Positions 17,867 to 27,630 of a stretch of DNA of 64,000 nt are shown here, in pieces; positions within the stretch are counted from its first letter, which is position 1, and each line of letters starts with the position of its first letter. This DNA is from JAJRVM01 sp963700515. GTDB lineage: Bacteria > Planctomycetota > Planctomycetia > Pirellulales > Pirellulaceae. A program made the position numbers and the translations under genes. Location of the stretch: positions 62,001 to 126,000 of the forward strand of contig CAVOXY010000033.1 in assembly GCA_963700515.1 (NCBI GenBank), written 5' to 3'. Under the pieces are notes generated by a model. The model was given only the letters and a program-made list of their open reading frames with translations. It was not told the origin of the DNA and made no database searches.

Positions 17867-19178
17867 TTAGCGTCGTTTCGTATCTTCCGGTGCTGTTGCC
17901 ATGATGGGATGCGGTGTCGCTGTTTCGGGAAACAGATCAACGAGCCAGGAGAGACGTTGCGGTGGAGAGAGGGGTTTCTCGGCAATGTCGCCCACCTGTT
18001 CGCGAGCCTTGGCTGCAAATGGCGTATCGCCGTACTGGTCCAGGATGATGTCGTAGTAGAACCGTGCGGCGCCGAATTCGTGTTGGCGGATATAGAACTG
18101 GGCCATGATCCATTCGCGTTCTGCCAACCGGTACCTGATCTCGCGATAGGCGCGTTCCAATTCTTCCTGATGTTCCTGCATTTCCTTGGGGAACTGGCGT
18201 CGAATCTGCTTGACGAGTTTTTCGGCCTGTTCGAGCGCATCACCGGTATACTGCGGTCCCCGGTAGCCGCGCAGCTTAGCCTGAACTCCGAGGAAATGGG
18301 CCATGAACTGGTGTTCGCTGCTGGGGAAATGCGTCCGCAAATCGCTGTAGTACTGGTCCGCTTTGACGAAATCACCTTTCAAAAAATATGCATTCGCGGC
18401 GGCCAAAGTCGCGTCGTCGGCCAGTTTGCCGGTAGGGTCATCAATCCGCATGCGATCGTAGACGCGAATCGCGTGGCCAAAGGTATCTGACCACGGTCGG
18501 CCCTTGTCGGTCACATTCAGGCCGAAGGGATAGGTGGCCTGCTCGGAGTCAAGTTTGAGCCAGAACTTAGCGATCAGGAATCGCCGTGCGCCACCAGATC
18601 GAGATAGCGTGAATTGGGATATTTCTTCAGGAGTTGTTCGAAGAAGTCGTTCGCCTTGACATAGCGGTCGGCGAAGAACTGACTCTCGCCGGCCCGAAAG
18701 AGGGCATCTTCCTCCATGGCCGAATCGGGCCACCGCGCGGCCGCACTGGCAAACTTATCACTCGCCTCAAGAAACAGCTGACGAGCCTCGGCGCTGGGCT
18801 CGGCCTCGGGATTCTCACCCGCGCCGCCACCGCTTGACCGTACGTCTCCTCCGCTTCCCCGTAGAGTTGACGAGCTAACTCATGGTTGGGACCGTAGCCG
18901 GAGAGTTGCTTGACCGTGGTGCCGATTTTGGATGGTGCGAAGTCGCCCAGCGACAGGGACTTATCTTCGGCTTCGTCGCCCACCGATTCCTCGTGCGACG
19001 CCACTGCGACATCTCGCGACACTCGTGTGCCAGGCGGCTGCGCCAGGCGCGCCGTCGAATCGCCCGAGTCGTGGTCGCTAAACGCGGCACAACCGGAGAC
19101 CATCGCAATATACGCGATCCCCAAGCATGTTCCCAGAACTGGTCGTTGCGTTCGCATTTGGGACGTCCTTGTCCGCAA
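17867..19178 (-). CDS. BamD-like outer-membrane assembly lipoprotein (TPR), two frame breaks
   Basis: Helical-repeat lipoprotein of the BamD/YfiO type, part of the beta-barrel assembly machine. The N-terminus has a signal peptide with lipobox (IAMVSGC). The frame breaks near 18812 and 18592. With one base restored at each, the middle reads AEARQLFLEASDKFASAAAR and FFADRYVKANDFFEQLLKKY, then RRFLIAKFWLKLDSEQ. The TPR-rich C-terminal half (FLKGDFVKADQYYSDLRTHF; ALEQAEKLVKQIRRQF) follows to 17867. The start could also be 19157. The gap to the recO stop is only 3 bases, so translation is probably coupled. Confidence 0.75.
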
Positions 19179-19181
19179 TGG

Positions 19182-19949
19182 TTATCTCGCCCAACCGCCC
19201 GCCAGATTTCCCAGATACTGGTGCATCCGCGGTCGGTGATCCAACACGTTGCAAATGTACTGACTGATGATGCCCCGCACCTCACCGCGTGTTCTCGCGT
19301 CCATTTCGCAATCTTGCCACCCCTGCCCGTCGGGTGGCGGCAAAGTGCCGGAGGGCGGCAATGGCTCTCGCCGTCACGCTGACAACTTGTCGCTGGCCCG
19401 TCCGGCAAGGCGGGCACAAAAGCCCACCAGCCAACTGCCCGAACAGCATCCGGTCCGACAGTGCCAGGGGTTGTCCACACGCGGCACAACCGTGCAATGC
19501 CGGAAAATGTCCCAACAGCCGGAGCATCGTCATTTCGAAGCGCAGCACGGCTCGATGTACTTCCGTATCTCCTTCCAATTGCAGCAGGGTCGCATCCGCC
19601 GCATCGTACAGCTCGGGATGCGGATCACCCGTGTCCGTCATATCCCGCAGCAATTCCGCCACGTAATAACCTGCGTACAGACGAGACAGGTCGCGAGTGG
19701 CCGCGCAAAACGGCGCTCCAACTTGGCCTCAGTCAACAGATCGAGCGTATCGGACGATTTGTGAAGGAACACTATGCGACAGACGGCCAGCAGGTCAAGA
19801 GCAGACTCAAACGAACTCTTGGGCCGTCTCGCCCCTTTCGCCAAAGCACCCACTTTCCCAAAATCACGCGTAAACAGCGTTACTACGCAACTTGACTCGC
19901 TGAACTCAACTACCCGCACCACGATGGCCAGCGTCTTTTCACTCGACAT
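19182..19949 (-). CDS. recO: DNA repair protein RecO (two frame breaks)
   Basis: Mediator that loads RecA with RecR and anneals ssDNA. The start MSSEKTLAIVVRVVEFSES gives the N-terminal OB-fold (VTLFTRDFGKVGALAKGARR). The frame breaks near 19693, after which LYAGYYVAELLRDMTDTGD continues the helical domain. A zinc-finger-like pair is present (HGCAACGQPL and LLCPPC). A second break near 19315 in GGGG restores WQDCEMDARTRGEVRGIISQ and a proper C-terminus ending at 19182. It starts 7 bases after the upstream corC-like stop. Confidence 0.85.
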
Positions 19950-19956
19950 ACCGGAC

Positions 19957-21237
19957 TCACCTGGCTTCGGGTTCTTCCAGCAGTTCCAGCCGCACTCGTT
20001 CCACACGTCGATCGGTCGCTTTCAGGACGGTGCAGCGCACGCCATCCTGGTAAATGACCTCACCTTCCTTGGGGATCCGCCCCAGGACATTGACGACGAA
20101 CCCGGCAATCGTATCGAACTCTTCCGGATCCGGGAGCATGAGGCCGTATTGTTCGTTCAGCTCATCCAGATGGACTCGGCCGTCGACTTCCAGGGTCTTT
20201 TCGTCGACGCGAATCAGTTCCAGTTCCTCTTCCGTATCCGATTCATCGGCGATCTCGCCGACGATTTCTTCCAGCGCATCTTCGATGGTGATCACGCCGG
20301 CGACCGCTCGGTATTCATCGACGACAATCGCCATGTGACTGCGCGTGCGGCGGAATTCGCGGAGCAGATCGTCGACTGCTTTCGACTCGGGAACGAACCA
20401 GGGCTTGCGCAGCAGGTCGCGCAGGCTGGCACGGGGGGCAGTCGAGTCCTTAGCGAGTTCGGCCAGCAGGTCTTTGACGAAGAGTATGCCGATCACATGG
20501 TCGAGCGATCCTTCGTAGACGGGCAAGCGCGTACGGCCGACTTCCGTCACAAACTTCAGCACCTCCGGCCAGCCCAATTCCACGTTGAGGGCGTCGATTT
20601 CACTGCGGGGGGTCATGATTTCGGAGACGTCGACATCGCCCAATTCCATCACCCCTTCGATCATTTCGCGGGCATCGGCCTCCAGCAGCCCATCACGGAG
20701 CCCGGCGGTGACGATGGTCCGGATTTCGTCTTCGAAAGCCTCCTCTTCGTCTTCTTCCGTTTCGTGATGTCCAGCCAGGCGATGGACGATCACATCCATC
20801 AGTTTCACACCCAGGGTCAACGGCCAGAGGATCCAGGCGACGGCGGTCCAGAAACGCCAGGTGTGGAAGAGAAAGGGTGCCGACCAGACATGCACGATGG
20901 CCCAGGGAATCCAGACGGTCAGGACCAACAGTATGACGACGGACGCTCCCGCGACAACGGCCAGGTATCGAGCGTCCGCGAGGGCCCCCGCCGGAAAAAA
21001 CCACTGGCCCACGCAGAGCACCAGCACCACACTCCCGACAACCTGCAGGGTTTCGGCGGCAATGGCGAAATCCTCGTGCCGATCGAGGATCTCGTCGAAC
21101 AACGAGCGCAGATTGCGGCGGCGGCAATAGAGTTCCAGGTCATGCCGGGAGAATTCGTAGAGGACTTTCGTACCGGTGGCCGCCAGGCCGGTGATCACCA
21201 TGCCGAACAAAGCCAGCCACAACAGAAGATCGGACAT
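19957..21237 (-). CDS. CBS-domain membrane protein of the CorC/HlyC (CNNM-like) family
   Basis: Start set at MSDLLLWLALFG, giving 426 residues. The N-terminal DUF21-like transmembrane domain (about residues 1-155, three to four hydrophobic segments) is followed by an acidic linker (HHETEEDEEEAFEDE). A CBS pair (IMTPRSEIDALN; LPVYEGSLDHVIGILFVKDL; MAIVVDEYRAVAGVITIEDA) and a C-terminal CorC_HlyC domain (FDTIAGFVVNVLGRIPKEGE) complete it. The family is tied to magnesium/cobalt handling. Position between ybeY and recO is the classic neighbourhood. Intact. Confidence 0.9.
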   Translation of the reverse strand: MSDLLLWLALFGMVITGLAATGTKVLYEFSRHDLELYCRRRNLRSLFDEILDRHEDFAIAAETLQVVGSVVLVLCVGQWFFPAGALADARYLAVVAGASVVILLVLTVWIPWAIVHVWSAPFLFHTWRFWTAVAWILWPLTLGVKLMDVIVHRLAGHHETEEDEEEAFEDEIRTIVTAGLRDGLLEADAREMIEGVMELGDVDVSEIMTPRSEIDALNVELGWPEVLKFVTEVGRTRLPVYEGSLDHVIGILFVKDLLAELAKDSTAPRASLRDLLRKPWFVPESKAVDDLLREFRRTRSHMAIVVDEYRAVAGVITIEDALEEIVGEIADESDTEEELELIRVDEKTLEVDGRVHLDELNEQYGLMLPDPEEFDTIAGFVVNVLGRIPKEGEVIYQDGVRCTVLKATDRRVERVRLELLEEPEAR

Positions 21238-21339
21238 CACTTCGAAACGCCTCCCGGCTTCGCACCGATCAACGTAAGTTCTCCTCGGGACCACTGGACT
21301 GTTGCGGGCGGACCACGTGGGTGTCCGCCGTGCCGCACC

Positions 21340-21773
21340 TCATGGACAGAACTCCACGCCAAATTGTTTCAGATACGTTTGTTCCGCACAACGCATCTGC
21401 TGTCGCGCCGCGGGATTCCGGTCGTCGAATCCCACCAGGTGGAGCACACCATGAATTACATAGAGGAGCAATTCGTCTTCCGGACTGGAGTCGTATTCCC
21501 CCGACTGAGCGACGGCCGTGTCGGCGCTCACGATCACTTCGCCCTCCAGGCCCGGGGGGGCTCCTCCAGCACGAAACTGAGCACGTCGGTGGGGTAGTCG
21601 TGTTGCAGGTACTGCCGATTCAGAGCGTGGATGGTGGGGTCGTCGACAATCGCGATGCTGATGAGGCAGGACGCCGGTCCGTGCTCTTTGAGAATCGCAC
21701 GGGCCGCCCGGCGCAGCCGCCGTGCATCAACCGGCAGGGTAGCTTGCTGGTCCGTGATCTCGATCTTAATCAT
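21340..21773 (-). CDS. ybeY: endoribonuclease YbeY (rRNA maturation factor), frame break near 21560
   Basis: Metal-dependent RNase acting in 16S rRNA 3' processing and ribosome quality control. The first segment, MIKIEITDQQ to YLQHDYPTDVLSFVLEEP, breaks in a run of seven C (G on the plus strand) near 21557. One more C restores GLEGEVIVSADTAV and then the zinc motif HGVLHLVGFDD. The last position of this motif is usually His (HGxLHLxGxDH) but is Asp here. That could be a second error or a lineage variant. Lies between the HD phosphohydrolase and the corC-like gene. Confidence 0.9.
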
Positions 21774-21816
21774 GTTCGACAGCGACCATCTTGGGAAAAC
21801 AGAGCCGCGGCCGGCG

Positions 21817-24156
21817 TCAAGCCGTCTGCTGGTCCGGATACTTCACACGGGCATGATAGACGGCGGTCAGCGACTTCACCAGACTGTCCCGGATGCAGCT
21901 CAATTCCAACAGTGTGATACCACACTCATCGAACTGACCATCCAGCAGTTTCTTCATGGCGATATCTTCGACCAGGTTCTCAATACGAGCCGGCGTGGGA
22001 TCGACGAGCGTGCGGCTCGCGCTCTCCACCGCGTCGGCCATCATCAAGACGCCCGCTTCGCGGGTCTGAGGTTTGGGGCCCGGATAGCGGTAACTGCTCT
22101 CTTCCACGCTCTCCTTGTCCGGATTCTCCTCGGACTGCCGGGCGGCTTGCCGGTAGAAGTACTCGACGAGTGTCGTACCATGGTGCTGCTCAATGAAATC
22201 GATAATCGACCGCGGCAGGCGGTTCTGTCGCGCCAAGTCGGCACCATCCTTGACGTGGGCGATGATCACCAAGGTGCTCATGGCGGGGAGCAGCGACTCG
22301 TGGCGATTCACGTCACGCCCTTGGTTCTCGACAAAGTATCCCGGCTTGAACATCTTCCCGATATCGTGGAAGTAGGCCCCCACTCGGACCAGCAATCCGT
22401 TGGCTCCGATCGATTCCGCGGCGACTTCGGCCAGCGACGCGACATTGATCGAATGGTTGTAGGTCCCCGGAGCGCGACGAGCCAGTTCCTGCAGCAGCGG
22501 ATGCGCCGCGTCCCCCAGTTCCAGCAGGCTGATGTCCGTCTGCACGTCAAACAAACGTTCAATAAACGGCAACAAACCGGTCATGATCAGCGCCGCCAAC
22601 AGCGTGCAGAATCCGTGCCAGACTGCGCCGGCCAGCAGATGTATCAGGAACGTTGTCCGAGGACTTCGCCAGCCATCGAGCGCCGGAAAGCCCGTGCCAC
22701 TCCACGACCCCAGCGGTTCGCCCACCAACGTGCCGATGCCGATCGTGGTCACGATCGCCACCACGGCAGCACCCAGCCCAACATAGATCAGCTTCGTGCG
22801 ACTCCGTACCCGATTCAACAGCAGATTGGCTGCCGACCCCGTGGCCACCATCAACACGAACTCGGCCAAGCCCAGGCCGAGCGCTACGCAGAGCACCAGG
22901 GAGAGCGCCGCCGACAAGATAATCGCCAGATCCCGCGAGTAGGCAATCGTCACCGTCATGCCAAACAAGACGATCGGCACCACCTCCGCCTGCCACAGTT
23001 CGCCGGTGCACAGCCGAGCCAGAGTGATCGTCACGACGACGGTCGCCAGCAGCGTGGTGAGGCTGCGCAGATTGACAATGATCCCCGGACGATGGTGATA
23101 TACGAAGACCCCGCACAGGACAAACAGCGCGACGTACATCCCGAGACTGGACAGGCTGAGCCCGAGTTTGTCGAGAGGTGACATCTTCGCGACGATCGCC
23201 ACACGCTCGGCCCGCAACACTTCGAGCTTCTCCGCCGTGATCGTGGCGCCCCCCACGACCAATTTGTCGCCCGGTGCAAACAGGTTTTGAGCCACGACCT
23301 GATCCAGTTCCGCCGTGTACTCGCCGCGAGTTGCCTCGCGGTCCAGCTTGAGCGTGGAGGGAAGGCCTCGATTGAAACACCAATTGTGCGCCAACTGCGC
23401 CAACTCTTCGACGTGCTCAGGGGCAAAACCTGCCTGGCTGAACTCGTCGGCCAGTCGCCGCTTCAAGTCGGCACTTACCTCCGCGATCCGCACATCCTTG
23501 ACTTCCACACGCTTGACAACAGAGGGCTTACCGACCGGGTGCACTTTCATCGAGATCTGGCTGCCGTCTTCCGGCGGATGCTGTAGTTTATCGATCAGGC
23601 CCGTCTCCTCGAACTGCTGAAAGGCCCTCTTGACCGCTTTGGTGAACTTCGTGAGATCGAGATCTCCCGCCAAGGCCGCACGAACATGGGCAAACACCGC
23701 CTTGTCGTCCAGATCCGGCTTCTTGTCCTCCCGTGACAAGAACTGGTTCCAGATCTCCTTGTTCAACTCGTCGTGAGAATTGGCCGCCAGCACCTGAAAA
23801 ACGCCACTCTTGAGCGCCGACTGCAACTCCCGCAGTGGCTGATCGTCCTGTGCATAAACACACATGACTTCACTGCGTTTCTCTTCGCGCAAACGCCGCG
23901 TTCCTTCCGGATCAACAATACTGAAGGCCACGCGAGCATCGATATCGCGGAGCGGCGTGTAGCCGGTCCGATACCCAAACGGTGGCGCCCACCCCGCCGT
24001 GATCATCCACATCAGCATGGCAGCGATCATGCAGAGGCCGATCCGAATCAGGACGTCGCTGCGGTGCAGGTTTCCCAATACCTGTGCGATCCGGCCCGGC
24101 GGCAACGCGATCGACGCAACGTGATCAGAGCGGGTGATTCTTTGGCTACTCGACAT
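21817..24156 (-). CDS. 7TM receptor-type HD phosphohydrolase (PgpH/YqfF-like)
   Basis: 779-residue membrane protein. An N-terminal extracytoplasmic domain follows one TM segment (residues about 35-55). A cluster of TM helices (about 330-500) precedes a cytoplasmic HD domain with GTYNHSINVASLAEVA and VGAYFHDIGKMFKPGYFVEN, then HGTTLVEYFYRQA. Bacterial relatives hydrolyse cyclic di-AMP, and that is the likely activity here, though not provable from sequence. It lies between phoH and ybeY, the conserved order in many bacteria. The frame is intact across its full length. Confidence 0.88.
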   Translation of the reverse strand: MSSSQRITRSDHVASIALPPGRIAQVLGNLHRSDVLIRIGLCMIAAMLMWMITAGWAPPFGYRTGYTPLRDIDARVAFSIVDPEGTRRLREEKRSEVMCVYAQDDQPLRELQSALKSGVFQVLAANSHDELNKEIWNQFLSREDKKPDLDDKAVFAHVRAALAGDLDLTKFTKAVKRAFQQFEETGLIDKLQHPPEDGSQISMKVHPVGKPSVVKRVEVKDVRIAEVSADLKRRLADEFSQAGFAPEHVEELAQLAHNWCFNRGLPSTLKLDREATRGEYTAELDQVVAQNLFAPGDKLVVGGATITAEKLEVLRAERVAIVAKMSPLDKLGLSLSSLGMYVALFVLCGVFVYHHRPGIIVNLRSLTTLLATVVVTITLARLCTGELWQAEVVPIVLFGMTVTIAYSRDLAIILSAALSLVLCVALGLGLAEFVLMVATGSAANLLLNRVRSRTKLIYVGLGAAVVAIVTTIGIGTLVGEPLGSWSGTGFPALDGWRSPRTTFLIHLLAGAVWHGFCTLLAALIMTGLLPFIERLFDVQTDISLLELGDAAHPLLQELARRAPGTYNHSINVASLAEVAAESIGANGLLVRVGAYFHDIGKMFKPGYFVENQGRDVNRHESLLPAMSTLVIIAHVKDGADLARQNRLPRSIIDFIEQHHGTTLVEYFYRQAARQSEENPDKESVEESSYRYPGPKPQTREAGVLMMADAVESASRTLVDPTPARIENLVEDIAMKKLLDGQFDECGITLLELSCIRDSLVKSLTAVYHARVKYPDQQTA

Positions 24157-24186
24157 GCTTGTGCCCGGAAAACAGACTTAACAGAT

Positions 24187-25152
24187 TTAGTGGCGACTCT
24201 TCTTCCTGGAATGACGCTCGCTCTGGTCCTCGTATGCGCGAACGATATCTTGGACCAGACGATGCCGCACGATGTCCGACTCGTCCAATTCAACGATCGC
24301 CACTCCACGGATCTTCCTGAGTCGTGCCACCGCGTCAATCAGCCCGCTACGCGTGCTCGGTGGCAAATCGATCTGTGTGACGTCGCCCGAAACAACCAGC
24401 TTGGATCCTTCGCCCATCCGCGTCAGAAACATCTTCATCTGAGCGACACTCGTGTTCTGCGCTTCATCCAGAATCACAAAAGCCTCATTCAGCGTGCGCC
24501 CCCGCATGTAGGCCAATGGGACCACCTCGATGACGTCCCGCTCCATGTGACTCTTGATCAACTCGTAGTCCATCATCTCGTGCAGCGCATCGAGCAGCGG
24601 ACGCAGGTAAGGATTGATCTTGGCCTGCAAATCGCCCGGCAAGAAACCAAGACTCTCGCCCGCCTCCACCGCGGGGCGGACCAACACGATGCGGCGGATC
24701 TCGCGGCGTTTCAACGCTTCGACAGCCATCGCCACCGCCAGATATGTCTTGCCCGTGCCGGCCGGTCCCACCGCAAATACCAACTCGTTCTTACGGATCG
24801 CCCCCACATATCGGCCCTGACCCTCCGTCCGCGGCCGAATCTGCCGGGAAGCATCCGGGATGTCGATCACCGGCAGCGGACCGGCATGGCCGTTGCCCGT
24901 CACCCACGCCAGCACACGACTCACATCTTCCGGCGCCACCGAACCCCGCCGCTCCACCAGATGCTTCAGTTCCTCCAGAGCACGAGTCGCCTGCGCCACC
25001 GGACCATCCTCGCCCGATACGTGAATCTCACCATCCCGATGTGTGATCGTGACGCCTAATGTGCTGCGAATAGCACGGACGTGCTGGTCGCGAGCCCCAA
25101 AGAGCGAGAGTATCAGACGGGGCTCGGTTGCGGGTAACGTTGCTTCACTCAT
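24187..25152 (-). CDS. phoH: PhoH-family ATPase
   Basis: Start set at MSEATLPATEP, giving 321 residues. There is an N-terminal KH-like part (residues about 10-80), then the PhoH ATPase domain with Walker A GPAGTGKTYLA, LVRPAVEAGESLGFLPGD, and Walker B ILDEAQNT, then SKLVVSGDVTQIDLP. PhoH proteins are thought to act in RNA metabolism with YbeY. First gene of the phoH-HD-ybeY-corC-recO run. Basic C-terminus (RHSRKKSRH). Confidence 0.9.
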   Translation of the reverse strand: MSEATLPATEPRLILSLFGARDQHVRAIRSTLGVTITHRDGEIHVSGEDGPVAQATRALEELKHLVERRGSVAPEDVSRVLAWVTGNGHAGPLPVIDIPDASRQIRPRTEGQGRYVGAIRKNELVFAVGPAGTGKTYLAVAMAVEALKRREIRRIVLVRPAVEAGESLGFLPGDLQAKINPYLRPLLDALHEMMDYELIKSHMERDVIEVVPLAYMRGRTLNEAFVILDEAQNTSVAQMKMFLTRMGEGSKLVVSGDVTQIDLPPSTRSGLIDAVARLRKIRGVAIVELDESDIVRHRLVQDIVRAYEDQSERHSRKKSRH

Positions 25153-25485
25153 CCAGGAGTTGGCGACCCTTCGGCCTGCCACCATGTGCTGCTGATACCT
25201 CGATGACTATTTCAACTATAGCGAATCGCCAAGACAAAATGCCAGATGGTCGCCGCACGCCACAAAAACGACGGGGAAATGCCCAATTAACCCCAAACAA
25301 ATACAACCTGTGAGGTAGTCGACCTAGCCCGATCAGGTGCCTGTGGCCGTTCGCTCGTCCCGCTCCAGCAGCGTGAGGGGGGCGCGGAGTCAGGGATACG
25401 GGGCCTCCGCCGCCGCCGTGGGCCCCCCGGAAAACGGCTGCGGGGCGTCCGCGGTGGATGTCCCGCGCGCCGCGCCGCTCCGCTC

Positions 25486-26442
25486 CTAGGCACCGGGTCC
25501 GATCAATCCGGCCGCAAAGCAATAATAGGTCGGCGCCGCCGCAAAAACGATCGAATCGAGGATATCCAACACACCTCCCAGGCCCGGCAACCATCGACTC
25601 GAGTCCTTGCGCTCCGCATCCCGCTTCAAAAGCGATTCGGCCAAGTCTCCCAACATGCCGCTGAATGCCACGATGAGACCCAAGAGCAGCCATCTCCAGA
25701 GCGGCCCCTGCGAGGCCATGTCGGGCAGAGCGTCTGGGCCAACATGTGGGCCAACATGTGGGCCAACCAGGGCCGGCACGATCCAGCCATAGCAGAGCCA
25801 GGCACCTAAGCAGGCCGCTGCGAGCCCTCCAGCGGCCCCTTCCCAGGTCTTTCCGGGACTCAACACCGGCGCCATTTTGTGGCGACCAAACCGGCGTCCG
25901 ACGAAATAGGCTCCCGTGTCGGACAACTTGACGACGACGATCAGGCAAATCAGCGCTGCCATACCCCACTGGGCCGAGTACATCAACCGCAAGTTAACCA
26001 GGAAGCTCAGCAGCAGGCCGGCATAGCCGATAGCGAAGATCGACAGCGCGATGCTGCCCGTTGATCGTCCAGGTGCTCGGTAGCGGAGCATCTCGCCCAG
26101 GAAAGACAGGGCGATACCGATGACCATCCCCAAGAGAGGCCAGCCCAACACGCCGATCGGGCACGACGGAGGGTAGGACAGACCGGCGAGTGGCCACAGG
26201 AGTGGTACGCCCGCCGCGAGCACCGTGAGCGGCGCCCCAATATAGATCGGCCAACGACTCGGACGGTCCGGCCGCAAGCTCCACAGATCCATCAGCTCGT
26301 GCACCATCAGCGCGGACACAATAAGTGCCAGCGGGAGGAGCCAGACGCCCGCAGCACCCAGCGGATGATAGACATCGAGGTACAAGAACACGAGCAAGCC
26401 GGAGACAATCACGGCGGCAGAAATGAGTCGCCACTTGAGCAA
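25486..26442 (-). CDS. cdsA: phosphatidate cytidylyltransferase
   Basis: Integral membrane enzyme making CDP-diacylglycerol from phosphatidate and CTP. A TTG at 26442 with GGAGG 7 bases upstream is the best start, giving MLKWRLISAAVI-like N-terminus and 318 residues. Several TM segments are present. The family signature is KTWEGAAGGLAAA in the middle and KRDAERKDSSRWLPGLGG near the C-terminus. An in-frame repeat of GPHV (25737-25770) lies in a loop between TM segments. Upstream neighbour is uppS, as in many genomes. Confidence 0.9.
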   Translation of the reverse strand: MLKWRLISAAVIVSGLLVFLYLDVYHPLGAAGVWLLPLALIVSALMVHELMDLWSLRPDRPSRWPIYIGAPLTVLAAGVPLLWPLAGLSYPPSCPIGVLGWPLLGMVIGIALSFLGEMLRYRAPGRSTGSIALSIFAIGYAGLLLSFLVNLRLMYSAQWGMAALICLIVVVKLSDTGAYFVGRRFGRHKMAPVLSPGKTWEGAAGGLAAACLGAWLCYGWIVPALVGPHVGPHVGPDALPDMASQGPLWRWLLLGLIVAFSGMLGDLAESLLKRDAERKDSSRWLPGLGGVLDILDSIVFAAAPTYYCFAAGLIGPGA

Positions 26443-26582
26443 CGGACTACCTCCTTCCGAGACACCACACACGCGTCAAACACCCAGCGGTCTCGACACG
26501 CCATCTCACCGCTCCACGAATCCCTCGCGGCGGCCTGCCGGGGCTCTACCACAGGCCTTGTGCGGATCGTGTGCGTGGTAGA

Positions 26583-27353
26583 TCAGGAACCGCCAATACC
26601 GCCAAACCGGCGATCTCGTTGAATATATGCTCGAATCGCTTCGTGCAGATCGGCCGTGCGAAACTCGGGCCAACAGCGCGCCGTGACCCACAGTTCGGCG
26701 TAGCTGATCTGCCACAGGAGGAAATTGCTCACCCGCATTTCTCCGGCCGTGCGAATCAGCAAATCTGGGTCAGGACGACCGGCCGTGTACAGGTGCGCGG
26801 CGATGGTCTCTTCCGTGATCTCCGGCGGGGCAAGTTCCTGCCGTTCGACCTTGCGGGCAATGCTGCGCACCGCATCCACCACTTCCGCCCGCCCTCCGTA
26901 ATTGATCGCCAGGCAGAGCCGCGTGCCGGTATTGGAGGCACTCATGGTGATCGTCCGATCCATCTCCCGCAGCACCTGGTCGGGAATCCCTGTCCGCCGA
27001 CCGATAATCTCCACCGAGATATTATGCTGCATGATCGTACTGCGTTCTTCGATCATGTACTGCTCGAGCAGATGCATCAGGAATTCCAGCTCATGGACCG
27101 GTCGCTTCCAGTTCTCACTCGACAGACAATACAGCGTCAACTGTTCAACGGCCAGCCGCGCACATTCTTCCACGGTACGGCGCACGCTGGCCACACCTCG
27201 GCGATGCCCTTCAATCCGCGGCAGGTCGCGACGCTGAGCCCAACGCCCGTTGCCATCCATAATGATGGCGATGTGACGTGGCAACTGTTCCCGCGCAGGG
27301 CCGGACAGGAGATCGTCGGCAGCCGCGGATGAATCGGAAGGGTCGGAGGACAT
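26583..27353 (-). CDS. uppS: isoprenyl transferase (undecaprenyl diphosphate synthase)
   Basis: Makes the C55 lipid carrier used in cell-envelope synthesis. Start at MSSDPSDSSAAADD gives 256 residues. Signature IIMDGNGRWAQRR with the catalytic Asp, then GHRRGVASVRRTVEEC, YCLSSENWKRP, and the C-terminal RPDPDLLIRTAGEMRVSNFL. Intact. It precedes cdsA by about 140 bases and follows purA. Its presence fits a lipid-carrier-dependent envelope. Confidence 0.95.
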   Translation of the reverse strand: MSSDPSDSSAAADDLLSGPAREQLPRHIAIIMDGNGRWAQRRDLPRIEGHRRGVASVRRTVEECARLAVEQLTLYCLSSENWKRPVHELEFLMHLLEQYMIEERSTIMQHNISVEIIGRRTGIPDQVLREMDRTITMSASNTGTRLCLAINYGGRAEVVDAVRSIARKVERQELAPPEITEETIAAHLYTAGRPDPDLLIRTAGEMRVSNFLLWQISYAELWVTARCWPEFRTADLHEAIRAYIQRDRRFGGIGGS

Positions 27354-27630
27354 GAAACGCACGTGGCAGCAGTAGAGATGACGGATCGGTCAAAACGTGA
27401 GCAGTTTGCGTGAATGATCGAACCAGCACTGGCGACTCACCGTGGTCAGCAGGTATTCAGTGTGATAGCGAAAGCTTCGCAGTGCAGTCAGCCGTGTGAC
27501 ACCGTCCGCGAGGAGCGTTCGTCGGCGGCCAGGTCTCCACGGGGCATGTTCGCCTCGAATGCGACGTGCCGGCGACGACGCCGGTGGCCACCTCACGCAC
27601 TCGACCGGCTGTCAACGGTTCCACAATCCG

